Shown here in pieces: positions 44,928-45,062 of a stretch of 45,062 bases of DNA. The stretch is taken from assembly GCA_016200545.1 (NCBI GenBank), contig JACQEO010000030.1, positions 1 through 45,062 on the forward strand, written 5' to 3'. Each line of letters starts with the position of its first letter. The stretch's first letter is position 1. The notes beneath the pieces are model-generated. The model was not told the origin of the DNA and searched no databases. It saw only the letters and a list, made by a program, of their open reading frames with translations. Origin of the DNA: Deltaproteobacteria bacterium (GTDB taxonomy: Bacteria; Desulfobacterota; Binatia; UTPRO1). Both the position numbers and the translations under genes were made by a program.

Positions 44928-45062
44928 GGGTATCCATCTAAGCGGAGTAAGATGAGGCGGTGACCTCGGCCCCGCTGGCGAGCGTGCGCTACCCAAGATC
45001 CACCGGCGAGTTCTTGGCCTGGTTCTCGACCGATGCGGACTGCCTGGACTACCTCGAGTGGC
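44928..45062 (+). mobile_element. Left end of an IS1595-type insertion sequence (partial)
   Basis: Starting a few bases after the groEL stop there is a low-GC lead (GGGGTATCCATCTAAGCGGA...) that may contain the left terminal inverted repeat, followed by the transposase start. The element runs off the window, so the other end and any target-site duplication are not visible. The exact left boundary is uncertain. Confidence 0.5.
44960..45062 (+). CDS. IS1595 family transposase, N-terminal fragment
   Basis: The frame from GTG at 44960 to the window edge (34 codons) reads VTSAPLASVRYPRSTGEFLAW then FSTDADCLDYLEW. The pattern aromatic-x-x-x-FSTDxxCxxYLExx is that of the region just before the zinc-ribbon of IS1595-family (ISXO2-like) transposases. 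The nearby ATG at 44952 ends at once and cannot be the start. The zinc ribbon and DDE core lie beyond the window. Confidence 0.6.
   Translation, partial: MTSAPLASVRYPRSTGEFLAWFSTDADCLDYLEW

Overview
The window is about 45 kb of very GC-rich chromosome, with almost no spacer and tightly packed, often overlapping genes. It comes from a Gram-negative bacterium: there is a complete Mla outer-membrane lipid-transport set, lipoproteins, a heptosyltransferase-type GT9 enzyme and periplasmic HtrA, BepA-like and MltD-like proteins. Several traits together suggest a deltaproteobacterial-grade lineage such as Desulfobacterota, Myxococcota or Binatota: the hem gene order with a ccsA/hemX-like gene and a cobA-hemD fusion, CarD, a dockerin-bearing PQQ dehydrogenase, and a phosphotransferase/DUF6285/DUF7065-like cassette. 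This assignment is inference; no rRNA or tRNA gene is visible.

Layout. 1-86: edge of an unidentified minus-strand gene with a promoter. 87-468: no convincing gene. 469-2825 (-): hemB and a BepA-like M48 protease. 2940-4823 (+): a secreted PQQ sugar dehydrogenase with dockerin-like repeats, then a lipoprotein that resembles a cohesin. 4903-9122 (+): a sugar-phosphate operon of transaldolase (with a histone-like basic tail), glucose-6-phosphate dehydrogenase and glucokinase. 9073-12689 (-): a Cys-rich ORF, a stand-alone NFACT-R protein, a DUF7065-like protein, DUF6285, an APH-type phosphotransferase and a Uma2 nuclease. 12758-18063 (-): a haem/sirohaem operon in the order sirC-type dehydrogenase, ccsA/hemX-like, hemA, hemC, cobA-hemD. 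18156-19583 (-): a lytic transglycosylase. 19645-23056 (+): peptide ABC binding protein and two permeases with no ATPase. 22889-24460 (-): an orphan histidine kinase reading antisense into the permease gene. 24652-28221 (+): mlaF-E-D-A-C.

28270-35173 (-): housekeeping genes mutM, rsmA, tsaD, an HtrA protease, a DUF1844 protein, htpX and GT9. 35215-36988 (+): cysK and larE, followed by a duplicated palindromic repeat. 37129-41373 (-): ispD, carD, pyrD, rimI and a ferredoxin/Hsp20-like membrane fusion. 41411-42787 (+): a possible 57-residue Cys protein and a PBP5-like protein that has lost its catalytic motifs. 42801-43085 (-): a small exported protein. 43288-44919 (+): a groEL without groES. 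The right edge enters an IS1595-type transposase.

Most genes are core metabolism or envelope biogenesis. The least ordinary items are the dockerin/cohesin-like pair, the ferredoxin/Hsp20-like fusion, the transaldolase tail, the degenerate PBP5 relative, the kinase/DUF6285/DUF7065-like cassette, and two places (ispD, cysK) where the start codon is nearly at a terminator or transcription start. I found no CRISPR array, prophage or obvious defence island.
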